Of a stretch of 64,000 nucleotides of DNA, positions 47,707-59,445 are shown one piece after another; position 1 is the first letter of the stretch; every line of letters begins with the position of its first letter. Origin of the DNA: Planococcus citri (lineage: Eukaryota; Arthropoda; Insecta; Hemiptera; Pseudococcidae). Both the position numbers and the translations under genes were made by a program. The notes beneath the pieces were generated by a model that had not been told where the DNA came from, did not search any database, and was given only the letters and a program-made list of their open reading frames with translations. The stretch is from positions 43,698,559-43,762,558 of the forward strand of contig NC_088680.1 of the NCBI RefSeq assembly GCF_950023065.1. The letters are read 5' to 3'.

Positions 47707-48866
47707 TTTTTCAAAAATGAATCTTTTGACCGTAGTTGAAATTCGAACTGTACAAAAATACGTACTCGTATGAACTTTCACAAATTGACTAGATGTTTAA
47801 TCTGATTTTTAAATCTATAGTTTCTGCTTTAGGTATACTTCCTCTTCGGTTCCTTTTAATTTAAAGGCTATCTGAGAGAGTACTCGTATTACTAAATTTC
47901 AGTATTGAAAGTGGTTTATTTTGCGAAACTCGGTTTTCATTTCTCTCTCTTTTTTTTCAAACCCCCAGATCGACTATCTTGAGTGAGTACGAGTAGGTAT
48001 TACGAAATGTGAATATTGAAAATGATTCGCTTCATTTGAGACAAGTGATATGATGAGATTCAGAAAAATTAAAAAATATCTTTATAATGAAACTGTAAAA
48101 ACAAAGTTGAATAAAAATAGTAGTTCTGAAATTTTTCTCTAATGGAAATAGATTGAAATTCTGATCAGTATTTTTTAAGGATGGAAAAAGTTGGAATACA
48201 CGTACCTACTTAATTAATAAAATAGGTACCTTATAGTTGCGCTGAAATATGGCTCACTGAACTCTGAAGAAGCAGATCACCTAAACCTAAGAACCAAATT
48301 ACCTACCAGCTGCTGAAGTTGATTCTTCAATTTTCGTCGAATTTAAATAAGACGGAAATATCCGGTGTCTATACAAAATAACAAAAACAAAGTGAGAAAT
48401 TTGGAAATGGGCTTGAAAAGTACGTACGACGAAAAACCTCCAAGATTCTTCAAAATTCACTCTGCGAGAAATTTTGAAAGAAACCAACATTTTCTTTTCT
48501 ATTGAAATTCGACTTCAAAACTCAAAAACTTTCGGCCAATTTGACTGGAGCAAAATCGAGAATTCTCCAAGAACATTTGTACACTCGATTCGCTCGGTCA
48601 GCGAAATGTTCTCTTCTATTTTTTGAATTAAATTTTCAGTGATCGAAAGTTGGAGAAGTGCGTTGCAAAAAACGAATAAAGAAAAAAAGGGCGAATTTTT
48701 GACTTTTGATTTCTGGTGGCACTAAAACTTTTCTTTAAAGCAGAAACTACATTGTTTGCATTAGAATCTTTAAAGCGACTGGAAAAAATATTCATTGAAT
48801 GAGAAATATTGGTGGGATAAATAAAAATAAGACCAACGATTTCTATCACGTTTTTATTATTTTATT
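47707..48866. other. I-J spacer
   Basis: No gene. Type II upstream block at about 47757-47788, then paralogous spacer sequence. Confidence 0.6.
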
Positions 48867-51418
48867 TCACTTGGGATACTCTTTTAAAAATCTTTCAAAG
48901 CTTAAATTGACAATTTCCTCTTCATCATCCCAAAACAAATTCGCAGAATCAACATCATGGGGAATATCATCCAAATTTAGTTTATTTATACGGTAAAAAT
49001 TTGTTTCTAATTTTTTTTCAAGATCTGTGGTCATCGGACAAATGTAAGTTAATCCAGTTTTCGGATCATTGTTGATTATTGTATCCCAAGTGCGAATAAG
49101 AGTATCGTTTTTGTCGCAAAGTTTATCAGTATCTCGGACACCGCTAGGATCATTATGGATTACAATTACTGCCATATGTTTAATATTCACCGCTTCAAAA
49201 TTAATAATTCGATAAATTATTTTTGGAATTTTCACGACACGATCGCGTTTAGTATCCGATAAATACATTTTTCTCCTGCCGCCCGGTACCATCATTTTCA
49301 ATACTCCATTTACACCAAAAATGACTTCGTCAACACTTGATTTCTGCAAATGATAAAAATGTGGTAGTCAGTGTTCATTCACCATTGACATTATTCCATC
49401 CATGGTCTTTTACCTTGATAATTGCAGCTATGAAAAGATCGACTCTTCTCAAATTTCCATCTGCGATGCATTTCCAAACTGGTATTTCGTTTAATGAATA
49501 CGAACAACTGGCAAGTCTGGCTGAGCTCGAGTCAAAATACCACAGTGGAAGTATCTGCGATGGTGTTAAACATCCGTAAGGTTGCCCGCATGACATATCA
49601 GGGTTTCCTTTTAATGAGGACGAAGGTACCAGAATGTCTTTCAAATGCTTTTTCTGATTTTTCTGAAGTATAAAAAACATTGCCAAAATATATATTATTT
49701 TCTGATGAAAAAAATGTACAAGCATCGAGGTACTTGGGCATCTCTCATCATCTAACAAGGAAAGGAATCCACTACATCTCTCCGCGTTGAATTTGAAATA
49801 ATTCCAGAAATTAATACTTCTTCATACCCATTTTTTAAATTTGTGATAGATGTGAGATAGATACCAAATACTCGTTTCAAATTGATCAATTTTTTTCTTC
49901 AAATTTTCAACTAGAGCCGAGTTTCAGAAAATCATTTCTGAAAGTTTGGCCTAATATTAAGAACTCTCGGTGATCTTTTTCCGACTACCTATATCATCTT
50001 AAAGAGATAAGTAGGTAGTCATGGGATTGATTGTAGTGGTTTCTTACACAGTCAGCAGCACAAGTACCTATACACATACCATTGAGTACAATTTTTCATC
50101 GACAGGTCGATAATTTCTGCATTCATCTTTTAAATTTTCAAGTTTGACAGGATGTGTTTCAAGTATTGCATGTTTGTTGTTTTTTGTGTATATTATTGAG
50201 AGTACATTTATCCAATGAAAACCCTACAACAATACCAACAAAAAAAACAAAAAATTACAGACATGTTTTTGAGTTTATTATTTCGAATAGGTATAGGTAC
50301 CTAAAATAATCAAATCCACATTACCAGAGTCGGATATCCATTGGCGAAATTGAAAATAATTTGCAACCCCTCTTCGTATCTATTTACAAATTCCGAGGTA
50401 CCATTGAATATTGTTTTGTTCTCAATTTCATGCGGGAATTTTTTTGTATTCACCTGCGTGAAAATAATTATAAAAGCAGACATGAAAAATTCGTTGTGAA
50501 TACTCGTCTCGAATTCCTTTCTCTCATTTAAGTATAGTTGACTCATTCAAAATCGAATTCAGAATCTGAACACTGTACGTTAATATCGAAATTTCCTCCT
50601 CAGACGTATGCATTGAAACATTTTTTCCTCATTCTGATGAACAGCTTTTTAGCAAAGCCACAGAAACGGGTTCGACATTGGAAATAAGTGAGGTCCCTTA
50701 GAAAGTGTCACATTTCAGTGTCAGTCTAAATCATAACATAGATATAAGAATTAGAAGAAATAGTGACGAACCCTGTTATAATACGAGTAATGATAATCAT
50801 CTCTACTGTACTGAATTGTGGTCTCGTTTCTAAAAAAATACAGCTGAAAAAATACAATAAGTACATAGGTATTTCAGTGAGAATATTATTCAAAAAGGAG
50901 AGTAGTAGGTATAGGTAAAAAACACATGAGTTACCACCTCATATCCGATCTTGTACGCTTTCGTATGTGAATTATAAATCATCGCAGGCTCGTATGACTT
51001 TTCACAGAAATCAACATCATTGTGCGTCAGGGATTGATTTCTCCACAAAATTAACCGCGAGAATACGCTTTGTTTGGTCAACGAGACATCATTGTTGAAT
51101 TGCTGCTCTAGAGAACTGGAAGCAGGACACGCGGCAAAATATTCGTTTTCGTCGGAATATGGGTCAGATGCGGTATTGTTGTACCAAACGTCTTCAAGGT
51201 TCCCCCAATACTTAGGGTGTATACTGATAAGTAATGCTGTAAAAATAAAGGCAAGTGTGAAAAAATGAGCGAATCTCATGAGTATTACTACATTGATTTA
51301 CATCGTAGAATTCTAGTTTCCTTAGGATAAGGTATTTATCATCAATGAAGTAGTCACCTTGTTTTGATCGCACCTCAGTTACAAAAACACATAAAATAGA
51401 GAAAATCAATGAATTCAT
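48867..51418 (-). CDS. NUC-J: secreted nuclease-fold protein, type II beta
   Basis: Exons: 51418-51358, 51236-50938, 50843-50772, 50453-50325, 50223-50080, 49662-49414, 49343-48867. Predicted 476 residues. Exon 6 has one extra codon (CSYSLNEIPVWK). The exon 3 donor reads GTTCGT where paralogs have GTGAGA, so splicing there may be weak. Exon 2 carries AACPASSSLEQQF and DVDFCEKS. DMSCGQPYGCLTPSQ is the active-site-equivalent run. TGA is followed at once by AATAAA. Confidence 0.8.
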
Positions 51419-52551
51419 CTTTTCTAAGATGAGTCCTCACACTAATTGATATAAACTTCCACAAATGGCAAATTGGCTACCTACAAGTTCAATATCATTT
51501 CTGAATGGTACCTTATTAATTTCTGTTTTACTTTCTTCTCGGTTCCTTTTAATTTAGAGGCAGTCTGAGAAAGTATCATCGAATATTTGTAACATAAGTA
51601 CTAAGTAGGTACATGGTTCGATTAATCTGCAACATGTGATCCAAAAAATTCAATAAACTCTAAGCTGAACATGATTGCGAAACTTCCTATTTAATTTAAA
51701 AGTTATCTTGAGTAGGGATTACGAAACGTGAATATTAAAAATAATTCGCTTTATTTGGGGCAAGTGAGGTGATCCAGAAATATTAATTAAATGAATGAAG
51801 CATTAACATGATAATAATCTTTAATGATATTGTAAAGACAAAGTTGATTAAATTGATTTTTATGCTTAGTCATTTTTTAAAACTAAACAAATTTGGAATA
51901 AGTACAGTAGGTAATCGCTAATCATGCAATAAAATGTTTTAGAGATAATTTAATTACAATTTAACGACTTTGATTGCGCTGAAATACGGCGGTCTGAAGG
52001 GGAATATCACCTAAACCTGAGAGCCAAATTTCTGCTGCCAAAGTTACTTCTTAAAATTTTTGTCAATTTTTTTAAAGAAGTCCGAAATACGTATCTGGTG
52101 TCTCTGTCTACCGTCCAAAAAAAATATACAAAATTGCAATGAAGTACGAAATTTGGTAATGAGCTTGAAAAGACAGCAGGCAGGAAAAACTACCAAAATT
52201 CTTCAAAATTTGTCTGTGTGAAATTTTGAAGTCTTATACGAAGAAAGGTTGCAATTCGAAGCAACTGCAGTTCTTTAAAATTGTAAATTTTCAAATGTTG
52301 TGGCCCTGGTTGACGCCAGTGTATTTTTACAGTAATTTTGAAAAATCGAAAGATTGAAGAAGAGCGTGGAAGAAAACGAAAAAAGAAAAAAGGTGCAAAT
52401 TTTTGATTTCTATTGGCACTAAAATTTTTTTCTAAAAGGGAAACTAGATTGATTGCAATAGAATTTTTAAAGATTGGAAGAAATATTCGCAAATAACTAT
52501 GTAGTTATATACGCCTTCTCTAATAACCGTCAAAAATGTAAACAATTTCAT
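51419..52551. other. J-K spacer
   Basis: No gene. The TATA-like upstream block (about 51444-51478) is only about 30 bases from the ATG, closer than in F or H, because the intervening segment is shorter. Confidence 0.6.
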
Positions 52552-55213
52552 TTAGGATATCTCTTTTAAAAATCTCTCAAAGCTTGAATTGACAATTTCC
52601 TCTCTATTCTCATAAGACCACCACTCCTCAGACCGATCATGTCTGTGACATGGAACTTCGGCCAATTTTAGTTCATTTATGCTGCAACAATCGACGTCTA
52701 ATTTTTTTTCAAGAACTGTGGTCATCCGACAAACGTAAGTTAACCCAGTTTTTGGATCATCGTTGATTATTTTATCCCACGTGTCAATAAGAGTATCGTT
52801 TTTGTCGCAAAGTCTATCAGCATCCCGGACTGCGCTAGGATCATTATGGATTACGATTACTGCGAAATGACTGCAACCTAACGCTTCGACTTTAATAATT
52901 CGATAAATTATTTTTGGAATTTCCACGACACGATCGCGTTTAGTATCTGATAAATACATTCTTCGCCTGCCACCCGGTACCGTCATTTTTAAAACTCCAT
53001 TTACACCAAAAATGACTTTGTCAACACTGACTTCATAACCTAAATTCTGCAAGTGAAAAAAATGTGTAGGTACCAATAATGTGTTCATTCGTTATTAAAC
53101 ATTATTTCATTATGGTCTTTTACCTTGATAATTGCACCTATGAAAAGATCGACTCTTCTCAAATTTCCTTCTGCAATGCTTTTCCATACCGGTATCAAGT
53201 TTAAATACGAACAACTGGCAAGTCTGACTGATGAGATCGAGGCAAAATACCACAATGGAAGTATCTGCGATGGCGTTAAACATCCGTAGGGTTGTCCGCA
53301 TGACAGATCAGGGTTCCCTTTAAATACGGACGAAGGCACTAAAATGTCTTTTAAACACTTTTTCTGATTTTTCTGAAATTTAAAAGACGTTGTAAAAATA
53401 CCTAATATTACTTTTCTAATGAAAAAAATGTACCAGCGTCGGCATATAGGCATCTCTTATCATCTAACAGGGGAATAAAACCACTTCAACTCTCCGCGCT
53501 GAATTTGAAATAACGCCAGAAATTAATGTTTTCTTCACAGCTTTTAATTAATGATATGTAGGTAATTATGAGATCAGACAATTAGACATTAAATGGTGCT
53601 TATTGCAAATTGATGTTTTTTTTTCTTCAAATTCTTAAATTGAAAAAATTTAGAGAATCATTTTTGAAAATTCGACTGTAGTTTCGTAACAATACGTAAT
53701 CCATTGATTTTTTCCCAGCTATGAAAAATCAGACTGAATATCTTTAGATCTAGTTCACAGGATTGGAAATGTCAGAACTCAGAAACTGGTAATAACTATA
53801 CCAATACCATCTTGAAGAGATAATTACCGCATTGATTGAAGTGGTTTCATACTAGTATCCAGTAAGCAGCACAAGAACATACCTTTGAGTACAATTCTTC
53901 ATCAGCAAGTCGATAATTTTTGCATTCGTCCTTCAAATTTTCAAGGTTTCCAAGATCTCCTTCGAATACCATGTGTTTATTGTTTTTAGAGCATTTTATA
54001 GACAGTACATGTATCCAATAAAAAGCCTACAGCAATATGTACAAAAAACTTAAGTACACATATATATAGAATATAGGTACATGTTTTTTAATTTATTGTT
54101 TCAGGTAGGTGCCTAGTAATCAAATCCACATTACCAGAGTGGGATATCCATTGGTGACATTGAACATAATGTGGTTGACATCTTCGTATCTAATTACAAA
54201 TTCAGAGGTACCATTGAATATTGTTTGATCCTCAGTGTTATACGTGTGCTTTTCTTTATTTACCTGCGTGAAAATGATTATAAAAGTAGGCATAAGAAAT
54301 ATGTACGTTAGGAATACTCGTCTCAAATTTCTTTCTTTCATTCATATCTAATTGAAGCATTCAAAAACGAATTAAGAATCTATAAAATTCACTCTTGAGA
54401 GCTGTATTGAAAATTTTTTTCTCCATTCTAATGAACAGGTTTTAAGGTAATACATAGGAACGAGTTTAAAATTGGTAATAAGTTAGGTCCCTTAAAAATT
54501 GCATATTGCAGATTTCGCATTCTAAACTCAAGTTAGAAGATCGAGATCATGTATGAATGTAAGGTTTATAAGAACTAGTGTCTCACCGTTTTATGATTAT
54601 GATAATCATCTTTTGTACTGCTGTACTCACGTTTGGACTCGTTTCTAAAAAAATACAGCTGAAAAAATACAATATCTATTTCAGTGAGAATATGATTTAA
54701 AAGTGAGAGGAGTTGGTGAAAAATGTATGAGTCATTTACCTCATATCCGATTTTATACTCTCCCGTAAGTGAATTATAAATCATCCCAGGTTCGTACGAC
54801 TTCTCACAAAAATCAACATCACTGTCTTCCAGGGATTGATTTCTCCGCAAAAGTAACCGCGAGAATACGCTTTGTTTGGACAACGAGACATCTTTGTTGA
54901 ATTGCTGCTCTAGAGGGCTGGAAGCTGGGCACGCGGCAATATATTTGTCTTCACGTCTATATTGGCTAGGGGTATTATTGTGCCAAACGTCTTCAAGGTC
55001 CCCCCAACAATTGCGTCCGTAGAGTATATTAAGAAGTAAAGCTGTAAAAATAAAGGCGATTGTGAAAAAAATGTACGAATCTCGAAGTGTTGATTACCGA
55101 ATTGATTGACATCATAGGATGGTATTTCCTTATTTATCAATGAAATAGTTACCTTTTTCTGATCGCACTTCGGTTACGAAAAAACATAAAATTGGGAAAA
55201 TCAATGGGTTCAT
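52552..55213 (-). CDS. NUC-K: secreted nuclease-fold protein, type II beta
   Basis: Exons: 55213-55153, 55041-54740, 54658-54587, 54263-54135, 54026-53883, 53372-53124, 53046-52552. Predicted 483 residues and open. Exon 6 has one codon more than most (FASISSVRLASC) and CGQPYGCLTPSQ. Exon 7 begins NLGYEVSVDKVIFG, an N-terminal extension by several residues compared with J. The tail is rich in His/Arg/Glu. The signal peptide is MNPLIFPILCFFVTEVRSEK. Confidence 0.84.
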
Positions 55214-55727
55214 CTTTTCGAAGATGAATAATTTGCCTATCTGGTTAAAATTCAAATCGTACACGAATACGTACAATCTTCCACAAACTGGCTACATATT
55301 CAATATTACATACTTACCTATTTCTAAATAGAGTTTCAATTTTACTTCCCTCTCGGCTCCTTCTCATTTAGAGGTAATCTCATAATCTGAGAAAGTATTA
55401 TGAAATATGTATTTGTATAGGCACATATCTGCTCGTACATAATATGGCTCGCTTAATCTACAACATGATTCAAAAAATTCAATAAACTTCAAATTAATCA
55501 GATTGCTTTGATTTCAATGAGATTGCGTAATTCAGTTTATAAATATTTTTCTTCCTTTTTTAATTTAAAAGCTATCTTGTGTGAGTACATATTTATGAAA
55601 TGTGAACATTAAAAATGATTCTGGCTAGTTCAACTCATCCAGTTAGGTACAATAGAAGGTGAAAATCAAGGTTACCTACGTTGTGTATACCTATACTTGA
55701 GTGAAAATGAACAACGCATTAACATGA
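55214..55727. other. K upstream region
   Basis: No gene. Upstream block at about 55264-55294, then spacer sequence like that upstream of J and L, ending at the hAT-like insertion. Confidence 0.6.
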
Positions 55728-55735
55728 TAGGTAAC

Positions 55736-56271
55736 CAGGGATGAAAAGCCTTAAAATGAAACTTCAGCTTTTGGCTTTTAGCTTGAAATTTCAAAATTGA
55801 AACTTTTGGTTTTAGCTTTCGGCTATCTCGATTTTTAAGGCTTGCTTTAGCCAAACATTCGGCTTGCAATGACTTTCCCTTATATTTTCAATTTAACAGC
55901 TTTCAGCTATATTTTATTAAGCTTTTAGTTTTTAACTTTTGGCTTCAAGCTTTTGACTTTAAACTTTTAGCCGATACGCCATTAATTAACAAAAAAAAGG
56001 GAATTAAATATCAGATCAGGTACATTGATTTCATAATTAGTGATAGTGGAGAATATTCATTGCTTAAATTATTTTCCTTTTTTTTTCATCTCTCTAAATC
56101 GCATTAAAATAAAATTGAATGAAATTTTTTTCATTTCTTTGTTTATTCTGAATTTAGAGAATTCAATTCTGAAAAAATGTAACTTGCAAACTTTTAGCTT
56201 TTGGCTTAGTGCGAAAATCTGCTCGGCTTTCAGCTTTCGGCTTTAAGCTTTCGGCTAGCTTTTCATCCCTG
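55736..56271. mobile_element. hAT-like MITE (536 bp, 8-bp TSD)
   Basis: The ends are CAGGGATGAAAAGC and its reverse complement (14 bp). The target duplication taggtaac lies at 55728-55735 and 56272-56279. The inside is AT-rich, with many 'agcttttggctttt' variants and no transposase. The flanks join to give the family spacer sequence, which shows the empty site. Confidence 0.92.
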
Positions 56272-56289
56272 TAGGTAACAACCTTTAAT

Positions 56290-56672
56290 GGTAGGTATTG
56301 TAACATCACTGTCTGTCAGGGATTGGGTTTTCCATAAAATTAACCTCGAGAATAATACACTATGTTTGGTCAACGAGACATCTTTGCTGAATTGCTGCTC
56401 TAGAGGGCTGGGGCTGGAAGCAGGAATATTTTGGTAAAGGTATTATTGTGCCGAACGTCTTCAAGGTCACCCCAATAGCGTCCGTTGCCTATATTAAGAA
56501 GTAAAGCTGTAAAAATAAATGCAAGTGTGAAAAAATGAACGAATCTCCAAATTTTGATAAATACTATCGAATTGATTGAAATAGGATCAATCAAGTGAGT
56601 ATAGTCACCTTTTTTTGATCGCACTACGGTTACAAAAACACAATATAGAATAGAGAAAATCAATGGATTCAT
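56290..56672 (-). pseudogene. NUC 5' fragment between K and L (exon 1 and damaged exon 2)
   Basis: Exon 1 is 56672-56609 (MNPLIFSILYCVFVTVVRSKK, one codon longer than usual). Exon 2 starts at 56506, but a frameshift and a small deletion in the CPASS region give a stop after about 35 codons. Near 56305 the exon 2 homology ends inside the 'DVD' region and joins family spacer sequence. Exons 3-7 are missing. The TATA-like upstream block (about 56724-56754) is still present. Confidence 0.85.
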
Positions 56673-57771
56673 CTTTTCCAAGATGAGTATAATTTACTTT
56701 TCCGGTTAAAATTGAAACCTTACACAAATAGATATAAACTTCCACAAATTGGCAACATGTTCAATATTATTTTTATATGGTACCTTATTTTTTATTTTAC
56801 TTTCTTATCGGTTCCTTTTTATTTAGAGGCAATCTGAGAAAATACCATCGAATATTTGTAAGCACAGGTTCGCTTGACCTGCAACATGTGATCCAAGAAA
56901 TTCAATAAACTCCAAACCGAACAGATTGCGAAACTTCTTTTTTTAATATAAAAGTTATCTTGAGTGGGCATTACGAAACGTGAATATTAGGTAAATAATA
57001 TAATTCGCTTCATTTGAGGCAAGTGATGAGATCCAGAAAAATTGAAATGAATGAAGAATTATTAACATGATAATAATCTTTAATGATAATGTGGAAACAA
57101 AGTTGATTAAAGATAGTAGCTCTGAAATGTGTTCTCTAAAGGAAATACATAGGTATACATATAAGTAGATTAATTCTGATGGTCATTTTTTAAAACTGGA
57201 CAAAGTTGAAATACAGTGATCAACCAAATTAAAATTTTTTATTTTAGCTGCCGAAGTGGATTCTTCAATTTTTGTTGAATTTTTATGAAAGACAGAGATA
57301 TTTCGTGTCTATATCGGCCGAAAAAAAATTACAAAAAAAGTACGAAATTCGGAAATGGGCTTAAAAATGTAAATTTTCAAAAGCTTTCGCCCAAGTTGAC
57401 TCGAGCGAAATCGAGAATTTTCCAAGAATCAGCCAGCAAATTGTATTTCTCCACTTTTCATTTTAAATTCCATTTTCAAAGATTGAAATGTTGAAGAAAA
57501 GCATGGCAGAAAACGATAAAAGAAAAAAGTGCGAATTTTTGATTTTTGATTTAAGGTGGCACCTATCTACAACTTTTCTCTAAAGGGCAAACGGAAAGTA
57601 GATTGTTTGCAATAGATTTTTTAAAGGCTGAAAAAATATTCACACGTATGCAAGTAGACACCTTCTTTAATAATTGTCAAAAAATGTCAACGTTTTGAGC
57701 CTAACTAAGAAAAAAAGGTAGAATAGGTCAATAAAAATAAAACCCTCAATAATTTTTATCAAGTTTTCATT
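56673..57771. other. 5'-fragment to L spacer
   Basis: No gene. Upstream block, then paralogous type II spacer. Confidence 0.6.
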
Positions 57772-59366
57772 TCACTTGGGACTCTCGTTTAAAAATTTTT
57801 CAAAGTTCGAATTGATAAATTTCTGTCTATCCTCCAAACCCCACTCCCCAGAGTGCAATGAATGCTCATGAGGAACTTCCGCCAAATTGAGTTTATTTAT
57901 GCCGCAACAATTGACGTCTAATTTTTTTTCAAGATCTGTGGTCATCGGACAAACGTAAGTTAAGCCAGTTTTTGGATCATCGTTGATTATTTTATCCCAA
58001 GTGTGAATAAGAGTATCGTTTTTGTCACAAAGTCTGTCAGTGTCTCGGATACCGCTTGGATCATTATGGATTACAATTACTGCAATATGATTATTACAAG
58101 TATCTAACGCTCTGAATTTAATAATTCGATAAATTATTTTTGGAATTTCCACGACACGATCCCCTTTAGTATCCGATAAATACATTTTTCGCCAGTCACC
58201 CGGTAGGCCTGCCATCATTTTCAATACTCCATTTACACCAAAAATGACTTCACTAACATAATCCTGCCAGTGAAAAAAAGTCTAGGTAAGTGTTCATTCA
58301 CCATCAAACATTATTCCATCCACGGTCTTTTACGTACCTTACTAATTGCGGCTACAAAAAGATCGACTCTCCTCAAATTTCCATCTGCGATGCTTTTCCA
58401 AGCCGGTATTAAGTTTAAATGCGAACAACTGGCAAGCTTCTCTGTGCGCAAATAGAAATGCCACAGTGGAATTATCTGCGATGGTGTTAAACATCCGTAA
58501 GGTTGCCCGCAAGACAGATCAGAGGTTTCTTTAAATGAGGACGAAGGCACTAAAATGTCTTTCAAACACTTTTCCTGATTTTCCTGAAATATAAAACTCT
58601 CCGCGTTAGAAATAATTTTTAATTGATGATAGGTATGAGATGGAAGTTGAATGCTTATTGCAAATTGATCAGTTTTTTTTCTTCATTCTCAAGCCGAGCG
58701 AAATTTCAGAAAATTATTTTTGAATGTTTGGGCTAATTTTACCAATTAGGTAATTGATTTTTTCCAGCTGTGAAAAATCAGATTGAATATCTTCAAGTCT
58801 ACTTCACTGCAAGGGAAGTGTCAGGGATTTGTAATAAGAATAACCACAATCATCGAAATTGATTGGAGTGGTTTCTTATGTACATATAGTAGGTAGGTAC
58901 CTCTACCTATATAACCATTAACCAGTTAACCAGTAAACTAAACAGCACTAAGTACCTAAATAAAAAGGTATACATACCTGTGAATACAATTTTTCATCAA
59001 CTGGTCGATAATTTTTGCATTCTTCATTCACATTTACAAAGTTGACATCGTCGTAATTTCTAAATTTCGCATGTTTGTTGTTTTTTGAGGATTTTATAGA
59101 CAGCACATTTATCCAATAAAAACCCTACAACGATACGTAGGTACAAAAAAGCAAACAATTACATTGATAGATACATGATTTTTAGTTTATTACATATTTC
59201 AAGATGGCATCTAAACTTATAATCAAATACACATTACCAAAGTCGGATATCCATTGGTGAAATTGAACATAATATGGGGGCGATCTTCGTATCTAATTAC
59301 AAATTCAGAGGTGTCATTGAATATTGTTTGATCCACAACTTTATACGGAGGTTTTTTTGTATTCAC
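57772..59366 (-). pseudogene. NUC-L: type II beta copy lacking exons 1-3
   Basis: Exons 59366-59238, 59124-58978, 58583-58338 and 58263-57772 are open and correctly bordered, encoding the last 337 residues of a beta-type protein with CGQPYGCLTPSQ. About 80 bases upstream of exon 4 the family sequence stops at 59445, and the inverted R1 repeat begins. There is thus no signal peptide and no family promoter. It is the 5'-most member of the array in transcription order. Expression would need a new first exon. Confidence 0.82.
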
Positions 59367-59445
59367 CTGCGTGAAAATAATATTTGTAAAAGTAGGTAAG
59401 TACCTAGGCAAAATAAAATCGTTGTGAATACTCGTATCAAATTCC

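Noticed and set aside
13357..59366. Calling the family active dsRNases
   Set aside because: The catalytic His and Mg-ligand Asn positions are replaced in every copy, so an enzyme name would mislead.
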